This document shows, piece by piece, positions 63,671 through 64,000 of a DNA stretch of 64,000 nucleotides. The translations under genes were made by a program, and so were the position numbers. Numbering within the stretch: the stretch's first letter is position 1; each line of letters opens with the position of its first letter. The notes below the pieces were generated by a model. It saw nothing but the letters and a program-made list of their open reading frames with translations, was not told where the DNA came from and did not search any database. Source of the stretch: Nocardia amikacinitolerans NBRC 108937. GTDB taxonomy: Bacteria > Actinomycetota > Actinomycetes > Mycobacteriales > Mycobacteriaceae. The DNA lies in assembly GCF_001612615.1 (NCBI RefSeq), contig NZ_BDAU01000008.1:124001-188000 (forward strand), written 5' to 3'.

Positions 63671-64000
63671 TCAAGCGGCGAACATGGCTGCGACGGCCGA
63701 CTCGTCGCCATCGATCTCGACCAGCCCGTAGCGGCGTGCATCGCTGAGGGTCAAAGCCCCGGCGGCGAGCCCGAGCACATAGGCGGGTTCGGCGCGGACG
63801 GTGGCGTCGAGATCGCGGCCGTCGGGCGCGCCGACCTCGAACCCGGCGCTGGTCGCCCGGAGCTGGAAGCGTGGGCCGCCGATCTCGAGGCCGATCGTCG
63901 CCGAGGGGCGAGCCTCGACCCGGGTGGCGAGCAGTGCGGGAACCGCGAGGGCGAGCCACTCCGGGCGGAAGGCGTCGCCGCCGGGGCCGGAGACCATCAA
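63671..64000 (-). CDS. C-terminal part of a probable HxlR-type regulator with SCP2-like domain (5' end outside window)
   Basis: 109 codons run in from the right edge: FRPEWLALAVPALLATRVEARPSATIGLEIGGPRFQLRATSAGFEVGAPDGRDLDATVRAEPAYVLGLAAGALTLSDARRYGLVEIDGDESAVAAMFAA. This sterol-carrier-like domain is commonly fused behind an HxlR winged helix in actinobacteria (for example Rv3095-like proteins). The DNA-binding part is not in the window, so the assignment is tentative. Confidence 0.6.
   Translation of the reverse strand: MMVSGPGGDAFRPEWLALAVPALLATRVEARPSATIGLEIGGPRFQLRATSAGFEVGAPDGRDLDATVRAEPAYVLGLAAGALTLSDARRYGLVEIDGDESAVAAMFAA

Overview
The window is high-GC, gene-dense DNA from a mycolic-acid actinobacterium, most likely a Nocardia or close relative. 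This rests on codon use, many GTG/TTG starts, F420-type and DUF3558 proteins, and gene order. From nrdH (10.7 kb) to the plsC-like gene (53.8 kb) the backbone follows, in inverted orientation, the Mycobacterium tuberculosis order Rv3053c (nrdH) to Rv3026c as I remember it: nrdHIE, nrdF2, fecB, ctaD, serB2, ABC ATPase, NUDIX, echA17, two methyltransferases, acyltransferase, PQQ-like lipoprotein, alpha-glucan genes, etfBA, and the GNAT and PlsC-like acyltransferases. Accessory genes are inserted at defined points of that backbone.

Region by region. 0-5.0 kb: an AraC-type regulator (cut by the window edge) and a molybdenum-cofactor cluster, moaE, a moaC-mogA fusion and moeA on the minus strand, divergent from moaA-moaD. 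5.1-10.2 kb: a DUF1801 protein, a double YCII/DGPF protein with its ECF42-type sigma factor (whose 3' end is tandemly duplicated), nadE, and a TetR/FMN-reductase pair. 10.2-14.8 kb: nrdHIE under a pair of NrdR-type boxes; nrdE holds a 408-residue intein at the redox-active cysteine. 15-20 kb: an LLM oxidoreductase, a Phd/RelE-like toxin-antitoxin pair, a receiver domain without a start codon, an orphan VapB-like antitoxin, a HAD-like protein, and mgtE behind a Pro/Arg-rich leader peptide. 20-23.3 kb: three tandem DUF3558 lipoproteins. 23.7-24.8 kb: nrdF with its own NrdR box pair.

25-35.8 kb: a Tat-exported intradiol dioxygenase-like lipoprotein, a siderophore-binding lipoprotein, a VOC protein, ctaD, serB, a chagasin-type inhibitor, a Pth2-like protein, an ABC ATPase, NUDIX and enoyl-CoA hydratase genes. 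The last is flanked by a 36-bp tandem repeat on one side and a 90-bp tandem repeat on the other. 36-47.5 kb: methyltransferases, an acyltransferase, a PQQ-propeller lipoprotein, a polymethylated-glucan-type operon (methyltransferase, GH57, GT4) and etfBA. 47.6-51.6 kb interrupts the conserved order between etfA and the GNAT gene. It holds a two-gene module (DUF4365 restriction-nuclease-like protein plus a 384-residue protein of unknown family), then a LysR regulator and ndh.

53.8-64 kb is an accessory region: TetR/tautomerase/PfpI, a two-gene Ktr-type K+ system, an AbrB-like regulator with a four-helix membrane protein, an OYE-TetR-YciI operon, and at least five decayed fragments (NDH-2-like, CMD-like, TetR, VOC, TrkA-like). 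It ends in the C-terminal part of a probable HxlR-type regulator.

Recurring regulatory themes are probable leaderless genes (a TANNNT-type -10 only 6-8 nt before the start codon), paired NrdR boxes on both ribonucleotide reductase loci, and palindromic operators in divergent regulator/target gaps. I found no rRNA, tRNA, CRISPR array or complete insertion sequence.
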